Positions 21,431 to 32,600 of a stretch of 64,000 nucleotides of DNA are shown here, piece after piece. The stretch is from assembly GCA_905221605.1 (NCBI GenBank), contig CAJNDS010000025.1, positions 362,501 to 426,500 of the forward strand, written 5' to 3'. A program made the position numbers and the translations under genes. The notes beneath the pieces are model-generated. The model was not told the DNA's origin. It searched no databases and saw only the letters and a program-made list of their open reading frames with translations. This stretch comes from Symbiodinium natans (taxonomy: Eukaryota > Sar > Dinophyceae > Suessiales > Symbiodiniaceae). How positions within the stretch are numbered: position 1 is the stretch's first letter; each line of letters opens with the position of its first letter.

Positions 21431-22150
21431 CGTGTTCTGGGTTTGTTTAAGGGTATTGTCAGGGCTTATTCTCCAAAACCCTATCGATCCAGGGTTTAGG
21501 ATTCTAACGAGAAGCCCCAAAACCCCAAGCCTATAGGGTTAAGCAATTTAACCTCAACCCTTAATCTTTAAACACCCTATAGGGTTACGGTTTAAAGGTT
21601 TTATGATTTGAATTTCAGACATGTAAACCTTGACCTACAATTCAACGGAAACACGAAACCTTTAACCCTTGCAGGGTTAAGGTTTAAAGGTATAGGGTTT
21701 AAGACATAGGCACTCTAAACCCCTATCGATCCAGGATTTAGAGTTTTAAAGAAAAGCCCCGAAACCCTATAGGATTAAACAAATAAGCCCAATTCTTTAA
21801 CCTTTAAACCCTGTAGGATTAAGATTTAAAGGTTTAGGGCTTAAGATATAGGCATTTAAATCTTGACCTGCAAATACACCGAAACCCTTAAACTTTAAGC
21901 GTTAGTTCAAGGTCTAGAATTTAAGATATATGTATTTAAACCTTGACGTGTAATTAAACGAAACCTGCAACCTGGAAACTTTATAGGGTTAAGGTTTAAA
22001 GGTTTAGGGCTTAAGATATATGATTTTGAACCTAAGCCTGCAATTAAGTTGAAACACATAACCTTTAAACCCTATAGGGTTAAGATTTAAAGGTCCCGGG
22101 CTTAGCGTTTTATAGAGAAGCCCCAAAACCCATATAGGATTACAATTAAC
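21431..22150 (+). repeat. Diverged array of CCCTATAGGG-centred units
   Basis: Repeated blocks carry CTTTAAACCCTATAGGGTTA, then AGGTTTAAAGG, TTTAGGGCTTAAGATATA and TTTAAACCTTGACCTGCAA. Centres lie near 21573, 21672, 21812, 21990 and 22072, so spacing is irregular. CCTTTAAACCC...GGGTTTAAAGG words make each centre close to palindromic. AGGGTTTAG words link it to telomere-like DNA. Confidence 0.8.
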
Positions 22151-22350
22151 CTAAACGCGCACGCAACCTTCATGTTGACGGCCGACATGAGGAGTATGCT
22201 ATGGCTGGAAACTGCGCGTTTATAGCCCAAGCTGCGCGTCGAAATTGTGCACATATAATGGAACCACTTTCAGTGCTTCAATATATAATACCATGGCCTA
22301 GAGTTTTGTAAGATTTTTTTTAACCATAAGAAAAATCTTCAGGACCGGGC

Positions 22351-22768
22351 GTTTTAAAACTCCTTGCTTAGCCACAAGAGGAGTTTTAAAACTCCTGCCA
22401 CCGAAGATTGAAGATTGAAGATGTCTCAGGACTCTTTGTGGGAATCTTCAATCTCAAGTAGTCGGGGCCGGGAGTTTTAAAACTCCTTGCTTAGCCACAA
22501 GAGGAGTTTTAAAACTCATGCCACCGAAGATTGAAGATTGAAGATTCCTGGAAAGAGTTCTGGAGAATCTTCAATCTTCAATCTTCGGGGCCACGAGTTT
22601 TAAAACTCCTTGCTTAGCCACAAGAGGAGTTTTAAAACTCCCTGCCCCTAAGATTGAAGATTGAAGATTCCTGGAAAGTGTTCTGGGGAATCTTCAATCT
22701 TCAATCTTCGGGGCCACGAGTTTTAAAACTCCTTGCTTAGCCACAAGAAGAGTTTTAAAACTCCTGGC
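22351..22768 (+). repeat. 123-bp tandem repeat with two hairpins per unit
   Basis: Units start at 22351, 22474, 22597 and 22720 (last one partial), exactly 123 bp apart and highly similar. Each has hairpin 1: GAGTTTTAAAACTCC, a 16-nt spacer, then GGAGTTTTAAAACTC, where each arm is itself palindromic. Hairpin 2 has arms of three GATTGAA-type heptamers pairing with three TTCAATC-type heptamers (about 22-23 bp) around a loop of about 14 nt. Copy 1 is diverged in hairpin 2. An imperfect AGATTTTT / AAAAATCT pair lies just upstream at about 22311-22339. Confidence 0.95.
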
Positions 22769-22813
22769 CCTGGAGATTTTTATTGGAGTCTCTAAGTATT
22801 TAATATTTCGTAT

Positions 22814-22843
22814 CGGATGTATATATATATATATATACATCCG
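22814..22843 (+). repeat. 30-bp perfect palindrome with AT core
   Basis: CGGATG, then alternating TA for 18 bp, then CATCCG. The whole 30 bp equals its reverse complement. Confidence 0.9.
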
Positions 22844-22869
22844 GCTTCGAATATCATAAACATAACGTC

Positions 22870-25359
22870 TCGACATAGAAAAGGGGTACCATATATATAT
22901 ACATACATACATACATATATTTGCACTATATCAAAAGTATTTAAAGTCTGGAAGTTTTGTTCACCATGGCTAGCAACTGTCTGTGGCTTTCTGCGTGGTT
23001 TAGTTCATGGTTATTTTGGGGTATATGTTGTGGCAAGAGGCTAAAGGGTGTTATTGGGCTGAAGCATTTCCACGATTCCCTCGTGCTGCATGCTGTCTAA
23101 GCAAGCCCGCTTAGCAGCACCATGTTAGTAGCTCGAAGCAGCTGCGAAGCAGCTGCATGTCTGCATTCGTCGGACGATTCTGTCTGCAATTGTTTTGTGG
23201 GCTAACAAAGGTTGGCCCTTTGTTAGTCATGAATTTGTCCATCTATGCGTACACTGGTGGGTACAGCAGCTGGTCGGGCAAAATAGAGACCTGTTGTGCG
23301 AGCCGCCCACGTGTTATCCTTGCCTTCCGCATTAAGACCTCTTGTCTTGCATCTCGTGTGTGGCAAATCCCGGTGCTCTGAGAGAGACAGAGGGAGGGAG
23401 AGAGAGAGAGAGAGAGAGAGCGAGAAAGAACCGTAGGGACCCAACCGCATGAGCCCATCGCCAAAAGTTCACCGAGACCTGACTCACCTCCAGAAGAAGA
23501 AGAAGGAGGAGAAGAAGAAGAGAAAGACGGGTGCCTCAATCGGATTCAGCTTAGTCTTTGTAGTTCCTGTCCGAACCATGTTAATATGTTGGTGTTTTGT
23601 TTCAAGCCGGCCTGTGCGACAAGACGTGTTCGCTCGTTTTGATCTTGTGGCTCACACCTTGACAGGACACGAGCTACATAAACCCCTATAGGTGTTTTAG
23701 TGGTTTTGGATCTGTACTGATGGGGCACGTCTCAGTTCTACTTGGGCGCAGAGGTGTCAATTTTGTTCTGCAGTGGTTTTACTCGCCCGTTCAGTTTTAT
23801 TCTCCTTTCAGCGTGTGCATCCATGGCTCCTCCACTTCCAGCAGCGGAGCAGCTCCTCGGAGTGCCAAGCCGACGACATGAAGTCCATCACGGAGGGACA
23901 GCAGCACGTCAAGCGTTGTACTTTGTGGTGCCCGAATCTCAGGTATTCTGTGTTCCTGGACCAAGCAGATGCAGTCGCCCTGTCGTTGGAGACCAATGCA
24001 GCGGCCTTCTCCAAAGCTCTGCAGAACACAAGGCCTCAAGTGGAACTTGGAAACAGAGTCGGAGTTTAATTGTGAACTGCAGGCCAATGTAAGGCTGCAA
24101 CAGAGCAAGACCGACTTTTCGAGCCCATCGAGCCCTTGGAACTCCTTTCTGGAAAACCTCAACTTTAAAGTCTCAAGTAACTTCGAGCTCCGAGCTCGAG
24201 ATTGGAAGGCGCCCAAGCCGCAAAGAAAAGACCTCGATCATCGAACCCCAACGCAGCGCGACCCGCCTGGGCTTGGGCCTGCCGCCACCGCAGTGGCAAG
24301 GCAAGGTCGGTCGGCACGACAGGGCCGAGCAAGGCTGCTTGTTTTGGTGGGGGGTAGTCGAAGGGAAGAAAGTTCCCGTGTGACACAGAAGGAAGTGCAA
24401 CGGGTCGGCAGGGGTGGGGAGGCGGGGGGGGGGGGGGGTGGAAGTGGGGATGGATGGAAGGGAGGATAGGGGGGGTATGCTCCCGGAAAGGTTTCGGTTA
24501 GGGGGGGACGCATCGGAGGCATTCCAAGCAAAGAAGTACTCAAGGGAGGTGTGTTCAGGAGGGGATTAGAGGTGGGGTGCCTGCTTTATCTGCTTTGTGC
24601 TCCCCAAAACACCTGCGGCCCGAGGCCTCTGCGGATAGTACAAACCGTTAGTACAAACCCATCCAGACTCAAAGGCGCGGCATAGAACCGCCCACCACCC
24701 CGAAGCATCCCGAAGCGTGCCTGAAGTCTCCCACTCGGGTCGAAGGCGCCGGGAGCTCGCGGCAGCGCGAGCGGAGTCGCACCGCTGTCTGGGAGACTGG
24801 TCGGCACAGGCTGCAACGCAGGCAGGGGTAAAGGGGTGTGGTCTTGTCCTGTATGAGAAGCAAACTGCAGAAAGTAGACAGGTTCGAGTCAGCTGGCAAT
24901 AGCGAGCTACGGTCAGCCCAGCGAGACATGAGAGCCCGAACTCCCCCCGATTGATCCCAGACCCAAACCCGAGACCCAAGTCCCAGTGAAACTCAGGTCC
25001 AAGCCCTCCTTGCTGTATCGGGCTGTCCCACAATGCCTCGGCCTACACCCCCCAATCTCTTGGGTGCAAAAGGCCCAAAGCTGCTCCGAGCTGGAGACTG
25101 CCGCGGTTCAAGCGCGGAAGGCGATGCGGACATGAGATGTATATGAGATTCATATGAGGAGCCAGGGCTCTTGAAGAGTCACCGTGCCCTTTTCTGTAGG
25201 CCGCCTTCCGCTGGGATCAGCGCTTCAACCCGTTGAGCTCCGTGAAGGGGGAGGCACAGGGCGCGCCTTCTGGCTCGAAATGCTCGAAGCGTTAGGAGTT
25301 GGCACGGTTTGTTGTGTTTGTGCCCTCTCTTCAGCCTTTTCGGGTTCAGCCATGTTCAG
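22870..25359. other. Spacer, possible 5' part of the next gene
   Basis: A GA microsatellite lies at 23391-23424 and a G-run with GGT at 24424-24440. ATG-led frames at 23823 (MAPPLPAAEQLLGVPSRR) and around 23880 look faintly coding and may be exons, but no domain is visible. (ATAC)n repeats occur at 22893-22917. GCAGCTGCGAAGCAGCTGC near 23140 forms a small inverted repeat. Confidence 0.4.
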
Positions 25360-25449
25360 CCTGTTTTGAAACGCGCTGACGATGTCGATGTGTCAGTGCT
25401 CAGGAAGGACATGGAGGAGCTACTGAAGCAGCGCGGGCTGCAGCTGCAG
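25360..25449 (+). CDS. Probable internal exon, amphipathic helix
   Basis: After TTCAG the plus frame reads PVLKRADDVDVSVLRKDMEE then LLKQRGLQLQ with a strongly coding look. The charged and leucine residues suggest an amphipathic helix or short coiled coil. It lies 1.2 kb upstream of the first YbjQ-like exon on the same strand, so it may belong to that gene. The 3' border is uncertain because no GT, GC or GA donor follows CTGCAG directly. No domain is recognised. Confidence 0.4.
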
Positions 25450-26680
25450 ATCCGACTGCATGGCTTGACGCCTCGGCCGTTTTAGTGAGGATGTGAGGGC
25501 TGGGCTTCGGCTGATTTGGAATTCATTGCATTCACTGTGCTGCCTGTGCTGCTCGTTTTGCATCGTTTTCGATTCAAAACATGTCAAAACCAAACTGGAG
25601 AAATCTAGAAGCCACGTCAACTGAACCCAACACTTGAATTTCTTCTCATCGTTTTAAGGCAGACCTCTTTGAATCGGCTTGCGAAATATGATTGAACCAA
25701 GCATCAGAGTTGCTCGAAGCCAAGAGAAGCACATCATGGGTGGTGGTGACTCTCGGCAACTTCGCGTGAGGGGGGTGGATGGATCATGCCGATGTCCAGA
25801 TTTCCAACAGCTGAGGCAGCAGAGCCTGGCAGGCTTGAAGCAGAGCCTGGTGTCACTGGATCTTCCGCCGCTGCTGCTGGGCTTGCTCATCTTGCTCTCA
25901 ATGTTCGGGCATGGTTTTCGGGCAATCGTGGCACAGAAGCCGAAGCCCTTGAGCCCTTGAGAGCCCTTAAGAGCCCTAGCCTGACACGCTTGGCCCAGGC
26001 TGATGCGCACAGGCGAGCCGGAGCTGCTCAATGGCGAGGCACACCAGGGTCCCAAAGTGTCTGGAAGAAACTCTGAGGTGCCTGAGCCTTGTACTCCCTC
26101 AGTTATTGTGGCCCACGTCCGAAGTCTACGACGTTGTCAACATTTAAACCAAGCCCTCCATCCCTCCAACGAGAAGGTGCTCGGATGCGTGACGGCTGCG
26201 GTTGGCCAGTGGGGGGGCATCAGCTTCAGCATGTCTGGCATGATGGAGGGCAGATGTCAAGAGGAGATTGAGACTTGTGTCACATCATGTGGTGGCTGGC
26301 CTCCACTTGGCCAAGAAGTCAGCATACTCACGTGCCAGATAAAACCCGAAGCTGACGTTGTTGAGCTGAAGCTTCCTGGCAAGGAGCGTGCTTCATTCGC
26401 GCAAGCCGGGCGCCTGCTCCAGCAACCTGACTTCTGTTAAAGGCAAGTGAAAAGCCCCCAAGCCAGGCGTGCGTTGTGGAGGCTAGGGTATGGTAGTTGG
26501 TGGAAGGTTTGGAGAGCTGCGAGGAGCCTCGGACATTCAGAGCTGGTGGTCGAGTCTTTCAAAGATTGGTCTTTGAGAAGAATTGAGAAGAGTTAAGAAG
26601 ACTATAATCTTCCTTCTTAAGGAGGCATTTGTTGTGGCGTGAACTTTGTCTTGTCAACCCAAAATTTGCACCACTGCCAG

Positions 26681-29600
26681 GCAAAGAGCCCAGCAACTTG
26701 GTGCCGACGCCGTGGTGGGCGTGCGCTGGCTGCAGTGTGACTGCTTCCAGGTCAAGGAGGACGGGTGAACGGGCCATGGAGTGACGGCTATGTCCGGCTA
26801 TGTCCCCCAATCTTTGTAAGAGAGATCATGAGATGTCTTGAAGGTGCAGACTCCCGCAGTGTCAAGTCAGAGCCCTCAAGCCTGACGATTGGCACACAGA
26901 GGAGAAGAGCGAGAACGGGCCGACGACGTTCCGGCGCGTGCAGCGGCACAAGACAGTGCGCCCAAAACCAAAAGCCTGTGGCATTGATGGTTCTCGTGGG
27001 CGTGACTTATGGGGGCTTCAGGCATCGGCTTCTTGGCTTCGCGTGTTCCGCATGGCAGTGGGAGGGTCCTTCACATCTGAGCAGTGGCCCACAGCTCCTC
27101 AAGTGGGGGAGTATAGGAAACGTGACGAGATGTGACGAGTATAAACATGTATGAATGTTATGAACCTAATTATGAAGCACGTGGATTTGAGACAAAGGAA
27201 GGCTACAGAAGGACGATGGCAATGCCCTCAGTGTGTTATCCCATGTTGCCCCGAAACGGCCCGGAGGACCTATGAGGCGATGCTCTGCGGCACGGCCGTG
27301 CGGATACCAGAGAAGGCGCCATCATGAGAGCCCTTCAGGAGCGCCCTCTGTGAGCCGGGCATTTTTGTCACCGGCAATTGATTCGACCCCCGGGTCTCGG
27401 AGGTCTCGGAAGTCTCGGAAGTCTCGGAGTCGGCCCTGCCTTACACTGGGCCGGTGTTCGCCTCCACGGCTCCTGGGCTTGGGAGCTAAGTCCCGACAAA
27501 TCAAGAGACTGGGATCGTCGATATCATGATGTCAGCTTGCTAGCCGGGTACATGTCAAGAGGAAGGGGAGCTGATTCAGGATATCAGGGGGCTTGTTGAG
27601 CTTTTTGGCGGCACCCAGGTTCCATGAACACCCTGAATATCACTAAAGGAGGGCTCGGCCAGGTCGAGCTTGATTCTCCGCGGTTCTCCAGACCGCATTT
27701 GGGGACACCTAATTTGTGACCTCTCGGGTTGACCGATATAGGTTCCTCCGGAAACTGGGAATGGACCGGGTCGACTTGTGCAAGCTTAAGCTTTGTTCGC
27801 GGCATCGAGGTCCGCGAGCCCCCGCACGGAACTCGCGTGGACGAGACACTGGGGATCGTCCAAGGCTGCGGGTTTTGACGTTCTGGAGGCTGCTGTCATG
27901 CCCCTCATCTCCCTTCCTGCACTCCTAAATCCAACCCGATGCCGCATGCAAGGGGTGGGTGCTAATGCGAACTGGAGCCTCACTCTGTAGCTTTGCTGCC
28001 TTACGTCGGGAGGAGTGGGGGGAAGCTAGTTCACGGCTTTGGGTTGTTGCGGCTGCGTAGTGTGCTCCTGATGGGTTACCATAAATCAGGCATGCAGCGT
28101 AAGTGCATATCTTTGGTCAGTCTCGCTAGCCAGTGGAGGAGCATCCAAATTTTCTGATGCGCTTGGCGTCATCCCCTTCAAAGCGCCAAAGACGGTATGC
28201 GGCTGAGGAACCCTACGGCAGCTTGCAAGCAGATGGCCGACCGTGAGGCCAGCCAGTACATGAAGGGTTGCGGCAGAAGAGGTCTTGTATGGTTTTGTGC
28301 TTCGTGCTGAATGAGTTCCGAACGGAAAAGATGCACCCCAACGGTCCCACAAACTCCGAGCCTCCAAGGCGGCAGCCCTGCATCAAGCCACTCGGCTTGG
28401 ATTCGGGCTATGACAGCTATGATCCAGGAGGGCTTCGTGGTCAGATGCGGACAATTTATGGCAAAATCTTGGCTTTCGAGGGCTTTCGGCAGGCTTCCGG
28501 AAGCCTCCCGGTACATCCAACAAAACAGCTCAACCCTACTGAAAATTGACTTCGAGATATTTAGGGGCCGTTCGAGAGGGCCCAGGTCTAAGTCCCTTCG
28601 GAGGCCCGTCAGCAGCTGCTCCAAGCAGCGGCAGCACTGGGCGCCAACGCGGTGCTCGGCCGGGGCCTTCAGTTCTCGGTGGTGTGGAGTCCTTGTCTTC
28701 TGTGTGCTACTACTATATGGGGGTTTACGAGAATAGGGGACCCCTTGATTTAGAAAACCAGATCCCCTTTTTAATAAGGACCCCAACAAGGTACCCCCTA
28801 CATTCCGGAAACCCCCACCCCCCTCCCCGACATGTGCCTGCGGGGGGGTGCTACCCTGCAAGGTGTGAAGCCGGAGGAGCCCATGGAGTCCATGTGTGTG
28901 CAGCTCGGCAGAGTTCCCTGTGTCGGTAGCCGGTATCCTGTGCACGGGGGGGGTCCTTCATATGATCTTGCAGGGGCATGAGGGGCTTCGACCTGAGATG
29001 GCTGATCAGCCAGGCTCCGCGGCACTGCCGTTCGTTTGGCCACTGAGGCCGCCTCCGGGTTTAGAAAAGAGGCAGTCGGATATAGTCGGACATAGTCGGA
29101 TTGTCCCGAAGATCCAAATTCTTGGCTGCAGGCTGGCTCGAATCTGCAGGTGGTGCCAGGCATATCTGGGCCTTCCGCAGTGTGTGGGCGGGTTCAGACT
29201 TCCGAGGGTTGCGTGGGCCGTCTGCATGATTGCACCGACGCACAGCGTATGTTAATTGTGCGACCACACGCCAGGGCTACTTTGTATCTGCAGATCGAAG
29301 CACCAGTCGACATGTCACCGCCACAGCATCGCAGAAAACGCGGGCAGACTGTTCCATTCCTGCGTCAGAGGCTGCTTTCCGCCCTCGACGCTGCAGGCAA
29401 GAGATTTTCTGGCAGCCGGGTGACATGTTCGTCGTGCACAGTGCAGCTTCAGCACCTTGCCCTATGACCTGCGCCCTCGCAATCTCAATCCACCAGACCC
29501 CTTCTGATTCCCCAGCTCTGAAAGATTCCGCAAACCTAAAGTAAGCCCAACCAGACACCACCGGCCAACCTCCACGTGGCCGAAGTCAAAGGCGACTGGT

Positions 29601-32600
29601 TGAGCTCTTGTTGCGGCTTCTCTGGGGTTCGTGCCGGGACTTCGCTTTGCGGAGAGCGAGGGAGAGAGAGCTACGTAAACACAGTCGCACAGGTGTGATA
29701 GGGGTGTGATGGGGGTCCAGGCTTTGGTGACACATTGCGACACTCCCCGCATCAATGCTGGTCCGCGGCGAGGCCTCGTCGCCTGCGTTGCCGGCCGGCC
29801 ACCCCAGTGGTTCACCTGGGAGGTGCTCGGCCGATCTTCGTTTCGGGTCCCTACATGTCACATGTCCCTGGCGTTACAGGTGTTACCAGCAGAGAAGCAT
29901 ACTCAATGCCGGCTAGTGATTGCGACTTGTGCTTCTACATTTACCACATCTCGCATGTCGTGTCTCTGCAAATTTTGCAGCGCGGTTTGGACAAGGAAGC
30001 CTTGGCTGTTAAGCCGTTATGCACCTCAAAGCGCCAGCGCCCTTGCCAGAGCCTTTGCCGTCCTCCTCGGTGGTTGCAAAAAAGCCCAGGATCCGTCTGA
30101 CACGGATGCGCAAGCATTCGGTGCCTTGGTGCTGCTGGCAGAACGGAGCGTTACAGAGTTCGCGGGTGGATTCTGTCAGAAGGGATGCTGAGCTACAAAT
30201 GCTCTTGAGAAGGTGGGCATTCCTGGTGCAAGGGTGTTGGGCAACACTCTAAGTGAACGGTCCATGTGCAGTTTTCCAGGTCTCTATAAGGGAGCTCCTC
30301 TTCGCTTCAGTCCTGATGCTCAGGCGAGGCTGTGCGTGGATTGGCGCAGCAGGCGCAGGCGGGCAGCCGCTGGATCCCTGCAGCTCAGTCGAAACCCTGA
30401 ACGACTAAATGACCCCAAAAAACGACAATGTCATAGGTCACTGCAGCCCCAATTGCTGACATGCCTGACGGTATTAAGAGAGGCCGCTGGCCCTACATGA
30501 GGGTTTCTTAGAAGGCATGCTGGACCGAAAGATGAGAGAAATTGTGAGACATGATTCACAACACGCCCTAAATCCTAAACTTACCGTAAAACTCTGTAAA
30601 CGCTTTTCTTTGTTTTTTGTCGTGACCAGTGCAGTGGAGATCGGATGGCACAGGCCATGGGGGCGAACGCCGTGCTGGGCGCGACTCAGACAACATTTAG
30701 CGCCCGACCCGCGTATCCTTGAGATCGGGGGCAAAGGGGATGTGGGGCGCGCAAGACGTGAAACTCTGGACGGATTCGGCAGCCTTATCGTTCCCGAAGC
30801 ATCGTGACCCCGAGCGATGAAAGAAACGAATGAAGCTGACTTGGGCTCAGGATCTCAGGTCGTGGAGTCCCCTTGTTGCTCCAACGGATGCTCCCAAGAA
30901 ACATGTGTTTGGCCACGGTGGACACGAAGCCGAGGTGAAGTGGATGCACGACAACAACCGGTTTGTTTCCCAAGCGGTGGGAACCGCAGTGTTTGGGCAG
31001 CAGAGTTGCGCTGTTTCTTCCTGAAGCTGTGTCGAATACGAGGAGGGTTCTGGTGTGGGATCTTTCAAGGATAGCCCGGCATATTAGAGATCGCGCTTTC
31101 TCTTTGATGTGTCTTCACTGCAACTTGAGCATGAACCAATCGCGGCGGATCATGTCCCTGCAGTTTGTAAGTTTGGGATGCGTTGGGATGGTTTGGGATG
31201 ATCCTTCCCACAACCTGCTTGGGCCCATGAGCTGCAAGGGTTTCAAGCCCTCAAACCCTAAACCCTAAAGCCTAAAGCCTAAACCCAAAACCCTACATGA
31301 TCAGGTTGTGCTTGGCCAAGAGCCGCAGAGCAGGACGGGAGCGGACTCTGCCTTGACTATCCAGTGGACTAAGGCCGCGAGAGCTCAGGCGCTTTGTCAG
31401 GATGTCAGTCGTTAGCCCTCGCATCCGAAGTCCGAATATCTCTTAGTACACCGTGATGTTGCACTGGTTTGAGAAAGCAGGGGCCCCACCCCCTCAAACA
31501 ATTTTCGGGTTTTTGTACACCCTCGGTAAACGGGAGCGGGGGCTGGGGGTAGGGCGGTAGCAGGGTCGAGGTCCCGGCCGGGCTGGCTCCGGGTCAATCC
31601 GGGTAACCGAAACAATATAACAATATACTAAGGCGCATGAGGGCGGCTCGTTGGTTTATTTTCCCTTGGAAAATTGTTTGCGGGCTGGTTTCGCAATAAA
31701 CTGTCAAAAGGACTCATAAACAAAGCCGGACTCCAGACAACCAAGCATGTTTGAGGAGACGGCGCCTCCAAGAGGCCGTGCGAGTAACCACAATTTCTGG
31801 GGCTCGGGGTGGGGGGGGGGGTAATCACGTGACTTGGGACTTCACACCTGCAACTCCAAAGCCTGAACCCCTAATCCCCAAAGGCCTAAACCCTTGCTGT
31901 TTAATTCGGGGTTTATAAGCAAAACGCGCCCGCGCCTAGGCGAGAGCGCAATTTCAAGCAAAAAACGATCCTTAAACCCAAAAGAATAGTCCAAGCAGTG
32001 CAAACCCAAATCCTAAAACCTGAACCCTAAACTTTGAACCTTGAACCCTGAAGAAGAATCAACTTGAGGCCACTTTCAGGATCCAGTGCACAAGTCTGTT
32101 GGGTTACAACCAAAGCACAATTCCAGAAAATCATGCCTGCGCTGTGGCGAGAGCACTATTTCGAACCTGAACTGCCGGAGCCATAACGCAGAAAAAACTT
32201 CCCGAACCGAAAATCCCTATTTGAAAGTTCAACATGGGGAATGAGGAAAACGTGCCCGCGCCTAGGCGAGAGCGCAATTTCGAGCAAAAAGCGCGTCCAA
32301 AACTTCAAAAAAAAAGACCCCCTGGAAAAAAATCAACAAAAAAAACGAACAGGCTTCGAGCGAAAATGCATTTTTCCGAAAAAAGGACCTAACCCTTCAG
32401 TGTTTTCGAGCCCTGCAACTGCTGCGGTCATGACGAAAATGTGTGTTTCGCTTGGGTTTTTAGCCCCCGACGCGAAAAATGTAAACAAAAATGTGTTCAC
32501 TCACACGGCCTCTTACGGGCGCCGCCACCATGTTTGAAGCTTGAGGGTCTAAGCTGTCCAGGCCTTCTTGTGCGAAGCTGTTCTTTGTTTTTCGGCTTCC

